A stretch of 64,000 nucleotides of DNA, taken from contig CALKXD010000019.1 in the NCBI GenBank assembly GCA_938003855.1, positions 1 to 64,000 of the forward strand, given 5' to 3'. Source of the stretch: an uncultured Granulosicoccaceae bacterium. Lineage in GTDB: Bacteria; Pseudomonadota; Gammaproteobacteria; Granulosicoccales; Granulosicoccaceae. Shown here in pieces: positions 37,001 to 45,078 of the stretch (within the stretch, counting starts at the first letter, position 1; the number at the start of each line of letters is the position of its first letter). Under the pieces are notes generated by a model, which was not told the DNA's origin, did not search any database, and was given only the letters and a program-made list of their open reading frames with translations. Made by a program: the position numbers and the translations under genes.

Positions 37001-37921
37001 ATGCGCTTAATAGTGATGGGGCAGCAGGCCTTTGGTAAAGATGCGTTGGCTAAAATTCTCGATGCCGGGGTGGATGAAGTAGTTGCCGTCTACTGCGAGC
37101 CTGATCGGGATGGTGGTAAGGTTGACCCGATCAAAGAGTTTGCGTTGGAAAAGGGTATTGCCGTTTTTCAACCTCCCCACTTTAAAGAGCAGCAGTCACT
37201 CGATGATATGGCCGCACTGAATGCAGATCTCATGGTCATGGCATTTGTGAATGTGTTTGTGCCGCAGGCCGCGCGCGATACCCCCCGGCAGGGTTCTATT
37301 TGTTTCCATCCGTCACTATTGCCATTGCATCGCGGTCCATCGGCGGTGAACTGGCCGATTATTGCCGGGCGTCGGGAGTCTGGTTATTCATGGTTTTACC
37401 CGACCGATGGTCTCGATGAGGGTGATGTTCTGCTGCAGTGGCAGTGCCCGATAGAGCCCGATGACACAGTCATTAACCTGTACTTTAAAAAGATCTATCC
37501 GTCGGCCATCGATTCAGTTCTGGAAGTCTGTGATTTGTTCCGCTCCGGCAATCCGCCACACAGTGTGCAGGATGAGTCACAGGCAACCTATGAGCGGCGC
37601 TGCACAACCAGGCACGCACGCATAGACTGGTGTAAGCCGGTTGATCAGGTTTACAACCTGATACGGGGTTGCAATCCGGCTCCCGGTGCCTGGACCACGC
37701 ACAACGGAGACAAGCTGGGTATCTTTGATTGTGCTCGTATTGACGGCGATGGCATTGCCGGCAGGGTAATGGATGTCACAGATGAGGGTTTTGTGTTGCA
37801 AAGTGTCGGTGGGCGGATACTTATAAAACGGGTTAAGCCGCATGATGGCGGGAAACTCCCGGCGGTTGAATGGGTGGCTGCCAGTGGTCTGGCAGTTGGC
37901 GATACGTTAGGTGACCTGTAA
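37001..37921 (+). CDS. Formyltransferase/10-formyl-THF hydrolase-like protein
   Basis: A 306-residue protein of the methionyl-tRNA formyltransferase fold, most like the hydrolase domain of 10-formyl-THF dehydrogenase. The folate-binding core reads S-I-C-F-H-P-S-L-L-P-L-H-R-G. His103 and Asp139 (L-D-E-G-D) are kept, but the catalytic Asn of tRNA formyltransferases, two places before the His, is Cys101. A C-terminal domain (about 205-300) resembles FMT_C (P-G-A-W-T). Placed between frc and the formate-THF ligase gene, it could pass formyl groups between formyl-CoA, folate and formate. It is unlikely to be the housekeeping fmt. The reaction is unproven. Confidence 0.72.
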   Translation: MRLIVMGQQAFGKDALAKILDAGVDEVVAVYCEPDRDGGKVDPIKEFALEKGIAVFQPPHFKEQQSLDDMAALNADLMVMAFVNVFVPQAARDTPRQGSICFHPSLLPLHRGPSAVNWPIIAGRRESGYSWFYPTDGLDEGDVLLQWQCPIEPDDTVINLYFKKIYPSAIDSVLEVCDLFRSGNPPHSVQDESQATYERRCTTRHARIDWCKPVDQVYNLIRGCNPAPGAWTTHNGDKLGIFDCARIDGDGIAGRVMDVTDEGFVLQSVGGRILIKRVKPHDGGKLPAVEWVAASGLAVGDTLGDL

Positions 37922-37988
37922 GCATTAGTGCCGGAGGCTGGTCGCGATCACAGGTAACCGTTTTTCACAGACAAACGAGGCAAACAAG

Positions 37989-39668
37989 ATGGCAGTTAAG
38001 ACCGATATAGAAATTGCTCGCGAGGCAACCAAGCGGCCGATACTCGAGATAGGAGATAAACTTGGCATTCCGTCCGAGTCAATGGTTCCCTACGGACATG
38101 ATAAGGCCAAGGTATCTGAAGAATTCATCAAGGCCCAAGCCGGTAAAGAAGACGGTAAATTGATACTGGTAACCGCGATCAACCCGACACCTGCCGGTGA
38201 AGGCAAGACGACCACCACGGTGGGTCTGGGCGATGGTCTGAATGCTATTGGTAAAAACGCGGTGATCTGCATTCGTGAAGCCTCACTCGGGCCTTGCTTT
38301 GGCATGAAAGGCGGTGCGGCAGGCGGTGGCTATGCCCAGGTGGTGCCGATGGAAGACATGAACCTCCACTTCACCGGTGATTTTCACGCTATCACGTCGG
38401 CACACAATCTGTTGGCGGCAATGATCGACAACCATATCTACTGGGGCAATGAGCTTGAGATAGACTCGCGTCGTGTGGTTTGGCGTCGTGTTATGGATAT
38501 GAATGATCGCGCCTTGCGTCAGATTACGGCAAGCCTCGGTGGCGCCACCAATGGTTTCCCCAGAGAAGCAGGCTTCGATATCACCGTAGCCTCTGAAGTT
38601 ATGGCGATACTGTGCCTGGCGAATGATCTCGAAGATCTGGAAAAGCGCCTGGGTGATATTATCGTGGCCTACAAGCGGGATAAAATCACCCCGATCTATT
38701 GCCGCGATATAAAAGCTGACGGGGCCATGGCAGTACTACTGAAAGACGCCATGCAACCGAATCTGGTGCAAACCCTCGAGAACAACCCGGCGTTTGTTCA
38801 TGGTGGACCATTTGCCAATATTGCCCACGGCTGCAACTCGGTCATCGCCACTAAGACAGCGTTGAAACTCGGTGACTACGTAGTGACTGAAGCGGGCTTT
38901 GGTGCTGACCTGGGGGCCGAGAAATTTCTCGATATAAAATGCCGTAAAGCAGGGCTGGCTCCATCGGCGGTTGTACTGGTCGCTACGGTCCGTGCCATGA
39001 AAATGAATGGTGGCGTGGCTAAAGAAGATCTCAATGCCGAAAACGTCGAGGCGGTATCCAATGGCTGCGCCAACCTGGGCCGTCATATAGAAAATCTTAA
39101 ACAGTACGGTGTACCGGTGGTGGTTGCGATTAATCACTTTACCCTCGATACCGACGCCGAGATTGCGGCGGTACAAGACTATGTAAAATCACAGGGGTCT
39201 GATGCTGTTGTGTGCAAGCATTGGGCGCATGGCTCGGACGGTACCAAAGACCTGGCAAACCGGGTGGTTGAAGTGATTGATCAGGGCGATTCGAATTTTG
39301 CCCCGCTGTACCCGGACGAGATGCCATTGATGGATAAAATCGAAACTATCGCCAAACGCATCTATCGAGCTGAAGAAGTACAGGCTGACCAGCCTATTCG
39401 CGATCAACTGAAAGCCTGGGAAGATGCGGGCTACGGCCATTTGCCGATTTGCATCGCTAAAACACAGTACTCGTTCAGTACCGATCCTAATGAGCGTGGC
39501 GCTCCGACCGGACACAGCATCCCGATCCGTGAGGTGCGTTTATCTGCAGGGGCCGGATTTATCGTGGCGATTTGCGGGTCGATCATGACCATGCCCGGCC
39601 TGCCCAGAGTGCCGTCGGCCGAAGTTATTCGATTGAACGATGATGGACAGATAGACGGCTTGTTCTAG
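37989..39668 (+). CDS. fhs: Formate-tetrahydrofolate ligase
   Basis: A 559-residue enzyme, the usual family length, that joins formate to tetrahydrofolate with ATP to give 10-formyl-THF. The ATP loop is in [14 protein letters not shown], and the downstream [15 protein letters not shown] and [11 protein letters not shown] motifs are intact. It is the last gene of the oxc-frc-formyl hydrolase set, 67 bases after its neighbour, with a purine-rich segment before the ATG. It would capture formate released by Frc into one-carbon metabolism. Also named ftfL. Confidence 0.96.
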   Translation: MAVKTDIEIAREATKRPILEIGDKLGIPSESMVPYGHDKAKVSEEFIKAQAGKEDGKLILVTAINPTPAGEGKTTTTVGLGDGLNAIGKNAVICIREASLGPCFGMKGGAAGGGYAQVVPMEDMNLHFTGDFHAITSAHNLLAAMIDNHIYWGNELEIDSRRVVWRRVMDMNDRALRQITASLGGATNGFPREAGFDITVASEVMAILCLANDLEDLEKRLGDIIVAYKRDKITPIYCRDIKADGAMAVLLKDAMQPNLVQTLENNPAFVHGGPFANIAHGCNSVIATKTALKLGDYVVTEAGFGADLGAEKFLDIKCRKAGLAPSAVVLVATVRAMKMNGGVAKEDLNAENVEAVSNGCANLGRHIENLKQYGVPVVVAINHFTLDTDAEIAAVQDYVKSQGSDAVVCKHWAHGSDGTKDLANRVVEVIDQGDSNFAPLYPDEMPLMDKIETIAKRIYRAEEVQADQPIRDQLKAWEDAGYGHLPICIAKTQYSFSTDPNERGAPTGHSIPIREVRLSAGAGFIVAICGSIMTMPGLPRVPSAEVIRLNDDGQIDGLF

Positions 39669-39876
39669 CGATACATCGGGAGGCGGTTTTCCGTTCTCTC
39701 GCGGGTAAGACAGATCGAGTCCGTGGTGGCTCGATGCGGTAGCGTGAGGCTGGGCTGATGTTTGGCGCACGAAGTCCAAGCGGCTTTTAGGGTCAGTAGC
39801 CTCTTGTGAACTGTGAGGGTCTGATCGTGTCCGCTTCTGTGCATAATGCTAGATTAGGAATTGCGCTTTGCAGTAA

Positions 39877-39899
39877 CGCTGGTATACAGTATACCAGCG
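39877..39899. promoter_or_regulatory. Perfect 23-base palindromic operator upstream of the transporter operon
   Basis: CGCTGGTATAC (39877-39887) and GTATACCAGCG (39889-39899) are perfect mirror arms around a single A. It ends 27 bases before the tctC-like ATG. A weak promoter (TTGCGC at 39861, TATACA at 39883) would place it over the -10 region, fitting repression. Its core is shared with the dyad before oxc. Confidence 0.8.
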
Positions 39900-39926
39900 G
39901 TTCAAACCCAACATAGAGAGAGGAAT

Positions 39927-40901
39927 ATGACAATATCTATCCGAAAACTGGTAAGCACCGGCGCGATTTGCCTGGCTTCCATGGGACTTACCAACATTGC
40001 CCAGGCATGGGAGCCCACCAAGCCGGTAGACTTCGTCATTATGGCTGGTAAAGGCGGTGGCGCAGACAAGATGGCCAGACTGATGCAGTCTATTGTCGAA
40101 AAAGAAGATCTGGCTTCACGGCCGCTGGTTCCAACCAATAAGCCCGGCGGTTCAGGTGCCGAGGCACTGGTACACATGAAAGGGGTCAATGATCCTGATC
40201 ACACCATCATGGTTACTCTTAACTCATTCTTCACCACGCCGCTGCGTCAGCCCGGCCTTGATATCGATATCATGAAATTCGCGCCGGTCGGGCGTATGGC
40301 TGAAGATACGTTTCTGCTTTGGGTAAACAAAGAAGAAGGCATCAACACTTTTGAGGAGTTCGTTGCTGAAGCTCAAAAACGCGGCTCTGGCTGGGTGATG
40401 GGTGGTACCGGAAAGAACTCCGAAGATAACATTATTACAGACCATCTGAACGGCGCTTACGACCTGAAAATCAAGTATATCCCGTACAAAGGTGGTGGTG
40501 CGGTTGCCAAGGATCTGGCGGGTCAGCAGATTCACAGCTCGGTGAATAACCCTTCAGAAGCACTGGGTTTTTATGAAAGCGGTGACGTCATACCGTTGGT
40601 AGCATTCACCGACGAGCGCCTGCCTATGTTTCCTGATGTTCCTACACTGAAAGAAACAGGTTCTGACTTCTCTTACTTTATGCAGCGTTCGGTAGTCGGT
40701 GCTCCGGGTATGTCTGATGACGCACTTGAGTATTTCACCGGTCTGTTCACCAAGGTATACGAGTCGTCTGACTGGCAGGACTATAAAAGTAGCAAATCAC
40801 TGATGGGTGATTTCATGGCGGGTTCTGATCTGTCTGATTACTGGGATGTTCAGCGTAATCGTCACACGGATATCCTGAAAGCCTCCGGTGCGATCAAGTA
40901 G
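39927..40901 (+). CDS. Tripartite tricarboxylate transporter substrate-binding protein (TctC type)
   Basis: A 324-residue periplasmic binding protein of the TctC/Bug family. A signal peptide (M-T-I-S-I-R-K-L to A-Q-A) leads into W-E-P-T-K-P-V-D-F-V-I-M-A-G-K-G-G-G-A-D, the family's first loop. Later N-K-P-G-G-S-G-A-E-A and Y-I-P-Y-K-G-G-G-A-V are standard. These proteins bind carboxylates such as citrate, tartrate or terephthalate. The start at 39927 follows an AGAGAGGAAT ribosome site; an upstream TTG would include the operator. Position behind the oxalate genes suggests oxalate or a related dicarboxylate as ligand, which is inference. Confidence 0.9.
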   Translation: MTISIRKLVSTGAICLASMGLTNIAQAWEPTKPVDFVIMAGKGGGADKMARLMQSIVEKEDLASRPLVPTNKPGGSGAEALVHMKGVNDPDHTIMVTLNSFFTTPLRQPGLDIDIMKFAPVGRMAEDTFLLWVNKEEGINTFEEFVAEAQKRGSGWVMGGTGKNSEDNIITDHLNGAYDLKIKYIPYKGGGAVAKDLAGQQIHSSVNNPSEALGFYESGDVIPLVAFTDERLPMFPDVPTLKETGSDFSYFMQRSVVGAPGMSDDALEYFTGLFTKVYESSDWQDYKSSKSLMGDFMAGSDLSDYWDVQRNRHTDILKASGAIK

Positions 40902-40918
40902 CAGTCAGCACTGCAGTA

Positions 40919-40946
40919 CCACGTCCCGCGATGGGGCGTGGTTTTT
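40919..40946 (+). terminator. Hairpin with T-run between tctC- and tctB-like genes
   Basis: CCACGTCCC pairs with GGGGCGTGG (one G-T pair) around GCGAT, followed by five T. It looks like an intrinsic terminator or an attenuator that leaves the binding protein more abundant than the membrane subunits. Confidence 0.75.
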
Positions 40947-41011
40947 GTAAAAACCCCCTGTTCGTGTGGCAGTCCGGCCACTAATTTTCCTGGGTCTAAA
41001 GGTACCAATCG

Positions 41012-41542
41012 ATGCGTCGTGCCGAACTCGTCACCGCCTTTGTGCTTGCTCTATTGTCTGCCTATTTGATGTGGAAAAGCGGTGAAGGGCCCTCCTGGGA
41101 CCCTGATATAGCCCGTTTTGATAACATCGGGTTTGATGAAACCGGTGCACCCGGTTCGGGCTTCTGGCCGTTCTGGCTGTCACTGACGATGTTAATCTCC
41201 AGTATCTGGATCATGGTTAACTGGTGGCGCAAAACCTCACCACCTTCACGATCGACAAAGCCTTATATGGACAGCTACTCGTGGCGCATGATGTTGTTGG
41301 TCGGCGGAGGACTATTTGCCTTTCTGGGGCTGATTGAATGGCTCGGTTTCTACATCGGTATATTTCTTTTCCTGGTGTATTACCTGCGTTTTCTAGGTAG
41401 CCATGCGTGGCGCCGTACGCTGTTGATCTCAACTCTGACACCAGTGTTTTGCTTCTTTTTCTTTGATGTGGCAATGCGGATTGTGCTTCCGAAAGGTATC
41501 AGTGAACCGCTATTCCTACCGCTTTATGACATCTTTCTCTGA
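41012..41542 (+). CDS. Tripartite tricarboxylate transporter small membrane subunit (TctB type)
   Basis: A 176-residue protein with four hydrophobic helices (about 5-20, 44-70, 90-118, 128-160), the normal plan of TctB. It is the accessory membrane subunit of the sodium- or proton-driven transporter. S-G-F-W-P-F-W-L-S is typical. It lies nine bases before the tctA-like gene and probably forms a tight complex with that subunit. Confidence 0.88.
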   Translation: MRRAELVTAFVLALLSAYLMWKSGEGPSWDPDIARFDNIGFDETGAPGSGFWPFWLSLTMLISSIWIMVNWWRKTSPPSRSTKPYMDSYSWRMMLLVGGGLFAFLGLIEWLGFYIGIFLFLVYYLRFLGSHAWRRTLLISTLTPVFCFFFFDVAMRIVLPKGISEPLFLPLYDIFL

Positions 41543-41551
41543 GGCTGTGGC

Positions 41552-43108
41552 ATGGATATTATCCCTTCACTAATTGATGGAATTTTTCAGGCCCTGCTGC
41601 CGATCAACCTGGCGCTGTGCGTGGTCGGGGTGGTCGTCGGTTTATTTGTCGGTGCGATGCCGGGGCTGGGGTCGGTCAACGGTGTTGCCATTCTGTTGCC
41701 GTTCACCTTTGTGATTCAGGACCTAACCGGCACGGCAACGTCGCCGATGATTTTTCTTGCGGCGATCTATTACGGGGCAATGTACGGCGGGGCGATATCT
41801 TCGATCACACTTGGCATTCCGGGGGCATCAACGGCGGTGGCAACCACTTTTGATGGTCGGCCACTGGCACTGAAGGGCCATGCCGAGCGCGCACTGGTCA
41901 CAGCGGCGATAGCTTCATTTGTCGGGGCGACGGTTGCCAATATCTTTTTCACCGCGTTTGCACCGCCGCTGGCGACGGTGGCGTTGAAGTTTGGTAACCC
42001 TGAAATATTTGCTCTGATGCTGCTGGCGTTTTCCACCTTCATCGGACTAGGGGGCGACGACATCCCAAAGACTATTATTTCTATATCACTGGGTCTGGTA
42101 CTGGCGACGGTCGGCTTTGACATTATCACCGGAGAGCCGCGGTTGCAGTTTGGCGATCCGCTTGATTTGTTCGCGGCGACGGCGGGCTGGATCGATACCA
42201 CCGGTTTTTCACACGGTATTCGATTTCTGGTGTTGGCGATTGGTGTATACGGCATCGGCGAGATGATCTGGACCATCAACAGCACGCGTGGTGAGGTCAC
42301 CATGACCGAGGCCAACGTGAATTTTAAATCGGTGATGGCGGCGATCAAAGCGTTTCCGAAAGCCTGGAAAGGCACAACGATTGGCTCGTTCCTCGGTTTT
42401 TTTGTTGGTATTCTGCCAGCGGCGGGGGCAACACCTGGATCGCTGATGTCCTACGGGGTTACCAAAATGCTGTCCAAGGACAAGGACTCCTACGGCAAAG
42501 GCAATGTCAACGGGATCGCGGCCCCTGAGGCTGCCAACAATTCTGCATCGACCGGCGCTATGTTGCCGATGATGACACTGGGTATTCCCGGCTCACCGAC
42601 TACTGCGGTATTGCTTGCCGGCATGGTGATCTGGGGTCTGCAGCCCGGCCCGCTGCTGTTTTCGGAGCAGCCTGATTTTGTCTGGCCGTTGATCGGCAGT
42701 TTTTATGTATCAAATTTAGTCGCGGTGCTAGTGAACCTGGCTTTTATTCCGGTGTTTCTGTGGATGTTGCGCATGCCATTTACAATACTGGCTCCAATGA
42801 TTTTTGTGCTAAGCGTGATTGGTACCTATGCCGCTTATCAGAATATGTTTGATGTCTGGCTCATGCTGATATTTGGTATGGGGGCCTATCTGCTGCGTAT
42901 TCTGGATTACCCGCTGGCACCGGCGGTGCTGGCGATTGTGCTGGGCCCGATTGCCGAGCCGACCATGCGTCAGTCGCTGCTGTTATCGGACGGGAGTTTT
43001 GCAATTTTCTTTAACCGGCCGATTGCGGGTCCCATTACCGTGATTGCGTTGATACTCATTTTTCTGCCGCTGGTTAAATTTATTCTGGATAAGGTGCGCT
43101 CGAAGTAA
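41552..43108 (+). CDS. Tripartite tricarboxylate transporter large permease (TctA type)
   Basis: A 518-residue permease with about 11-12 helices. Family signatures include G-A-M-P-G-L-G-S-V-N-G, Y-Y-G-A-M-Y-G-G-A-I-S-S-I-T-L, G-I-P-G-A-S-T-A-V-A-T-T-F-D-G and, in the second half, A-A-P-E-A-A-N-N-S-A, G-I-P-G-S-P-T-T-A-V. It forms the transport path for the carboxylate captured by the TctC-type protein. It completes the transporter that follows the oxalate catabolic genes. Confidence 0.94.
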   Translation: MDIIPSLIDGIFQALLPINLALCVVGVVVGLFVGAMPGLGSVNGVAILLPFTFVIQDLTGTATSPMIFLAAIYYGAMYGGAISSITLGIPGASTAVATTFDGRPLALKGHAERALVTAAIASFVGATVANIFFTAFAPPLATVALKFGNPEIFALMLLAFSTFIGLGGDDIPKTIISISLGLVLATVGFDIITGEPRLQFGDPLDLFAATAGWIDTTGFSHGIRFLVLAIGVYGIGEMIWTINSTRGEVTMTEANVNFKSVMAAIKAFPKAWKGTTIGSFLGFFVGILPAAGATPGSLMSYGVTKMLSKDKDSYGKGNVNGIAAPEAANNSASTGAMLPMMTLGIPGSPTTAVLLAGMVIWGLQPGPLLFSEQPDFVWPLIGSFYVSNLVAVLVNLAFIPVFLWMLRMPFTILAPMIFVLSVIGTYAAYQNMFDVWLMLIFGMGAYLLRILDYPLAPAVLAIVLGPIAEPTMRQSLLLSDGSFAIFFNRPIAGPITVIALILIFLPLVKFILDKVRSK

Positions 43109-43146
43109 TAGCGAGTAACCAGGGCACACAGCAGGGACGCGACCAG

Positions 43147-44937
43147 ATGCCGGCCACCCGTCACCCGTCCGACCCCTGTGACGCGTGGAACCCCGGCCTT
43201 AATTCAACAATCCCTGCGGTACTTCAGCCGCAGGTCACACTGTTCCGGTCAGAAAACGCATTTATAGATTTTACCGAAGCGCAGGAGTTGTCCGACTTTT
43301 GCGGCCTGCGCTCAGCTGATCTTATTTCCCTTCGGCCTGAGCGACTGCTGATCCATGAACTGTTGATCAGAGTCAGTGCTGATTTATCGGTGCCGGATGG
43401 CCCGAACTACGAAGACCTGGGCATTAATTTGCGTGCGATGGTGGCCACCATCTATAACCGTGATCTTCAGGCTGAACTCCCCGCTTTGCTGGCAGCCTTC
43501 GAGCAATGCCGAAGTGAAGCTCAAGACTATATAGATGATCAGCTGGCACGTTATGTATTCAACCCACCGCCACCCGCAGTGGTTGAGCAACCGTCATGGT
43601 GGCAGCGATTAATATCTCCGGCACCGGCTGCAAAAAAATCTGTCCCCGCTGAGGCACCGGAAATACCGGCACTGGCCAGTTGGCAGCAACAGCTGGAGGG
43701 CACTGACAGGCCGTTGCATAAATCCTGTTTAACCGCGCTGATCAGCGTGGTTGGCGCCATCGTCGGCCATCGCGGGCGGCTGCCGCCGGACCCGGAGCTT
43801 GTCTGCCGGCTGGCCACTAATCAGGTGTGCAACCAACACGGTAGCGCTGTGCTAGGCGCACTGATTGAACCCCTGATCAAATCTGCCGCAGTACGTGAGG
43901 GATACCGCTATCTGCCGGAGCAGACCAGTCCGGTGATCATGAATGTTAAAGGTGCATCCGCGTCCGGCAAAAGCACCATCAGGCCACAGCAAACCCGGCT
44001 TGCCGGGCAACTCGGTATTCCGTGGCAGGACTTTGCACTGATCAGCCCGGACTATTGGCGAAAGTATCTGCTCGACTACAGCGCGCTCGGCAGTGACTAT
44101 AAATACGCAGCCATGCTGACCGGTCAGGAGCTTGAAATCATCGATAAAAAGCTTGATCGCTACATGGCAGAGAAAGCGACTCGCGGCAAAATATCTCACT
44201 TGCTGATCGATCGGTTTCGCTTTGACAGCTTCAGTGTTGATGGCGGTGGCAGTTCCGACAGCCGTTTATTGTCTCGATTCGGTGATCGCATCTTTATGTT
44301 TTTCATGGTTACCCCGCCGGCCGAGACGGTGGTCCGTGCCTGGGAGCGTGGAAAAACCACTGGTCGCTATAAAGCGGTGGATGATTTGCTCTACCACAAC
44401 GTTGAGGCTTTTACCGGTATGCCTGCGTTGTTTTTTTCGTGGGTGTTGTCCGACGAAAAAAAACGGGTTCATTTTGAATTTCTGGATAACGATGTACCGC
44501 TGGGGCAGTTGCCTAAAACCGCCGCATTTGGCTGGAACAACTGTCTGACGATTCTCGACGTTGAGGTAATGCTCAACATTGATCGGTATCGCAAGGTGAA
44601 TGTCGATGCGGCCGGTCCCACGGAGGTCTTTAAGTCCAGCGATCAGAATACCGCGGCTAACTCTGTCTTTTTGTCGCGCTGTATCAGCAAAATCAGTGAT
44701 GTGACGTTTGCCGATCAGGACACGGCGCAAGTGTACGCGCGCTTTGGCGATGGTAAACTGACAGGGTGGGATTCTACCTACCTTGATAGTCAACCCGACG
44801 ATTCCTGCCTGAAGCAGGTATTAGAACAATTCGGATATGACGGCAGCAGCGGTTCGGGTGGTATTGTCACGGAGCACGCTCTGAAAGTGTCTGGAGAAAA
44901 AAACTGCACGCTTGGTCGCTGGGGAATGTCCGGTTAG
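43147..44937 (+). CDS. Unrecognised P-loop (kinase-like) protein
   Basis: A 596-residue protein I cannot assign. Its clearest feature is a Walker A motif N-V-K-G-A-S-A-S-G-K-S-T at about residue 265-276, followed by a Walker-B-like strand S-H-L-L-I-D-R-F-R-F-D, and then R-A-W-E-R-G-K-T-T-G-R-Y-K resembling an arginine-rich lid. This layout recalls zeta-toxin-like or nucleoside-type kinases. Residues 1-250 are helical and include a Pro/Ala linker (about 160-180). No signal peptide. It starts 38 bases after the tctA-like stop codon in the same direction and could be cotranscribed, but a function in transport is not evident. Confidence 0.6.
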   Translation: MPATRHPSDPCDAWNPGLNSTIPAVLQPQVTLFRSENAFIDFTEAQELSDFCGLRSADLISLRPERLLIHELLIRVSADLSVPDGPNYEDLGINLRAMVATIYNRDLQAELPALLAAFEQCRSEAQDYIDDQLARYVFNPPPPAVVEQPSWWQRLISPAPAAKKSVPAEAPEIPALASWQQQLEGTDRPLHKSCLTALISVVGAIVGHRGRLPPDPELVCRLATNQVCNQHGSAVLGALIEPLIKSAAVREGYRYLPEQTSPVIMNVKGASASGKSTIRPQQTRLAGQLGIPWQDFALISPDYWRKYLLDYSALGSDYKYAAMLTGQELEIIDKKLDRYMAEKATRGKISHLLIDRFRFDSFSVDGGGSSDSRLLSRFGDRIFMFFMVTPPAETVVRAWERGKTTGRYKAVDDLLYHNVEAFTGMPALFFSWVLSDEKKRVHFEFLDNDVPLGQLPKTAAFGWNNCLTILDVEVMLNIDRYRKVNVDAAGPTEVFKSSDQNTAANSVFLSRCISKISDVTFADQDTAQVYARFGDGKLTGWDSTYLDSQPDDSCLKQVLEQFGYDGSSGSGGIVTEHALKVSGEKNCTLGRWGMSG

Positions 44938-45078
44938 CCGCGTCGAATTATTAACGTCGATGTCTGCAGACACCCTGATTGGTCAGATATTCCCACCGTT
45001 ATCAGACAAACTGCACCTTGAATCCCCGGGGTGATTAACTCGAGTTGAACTCAGTGCTACAACAATGCGATGTGATTT

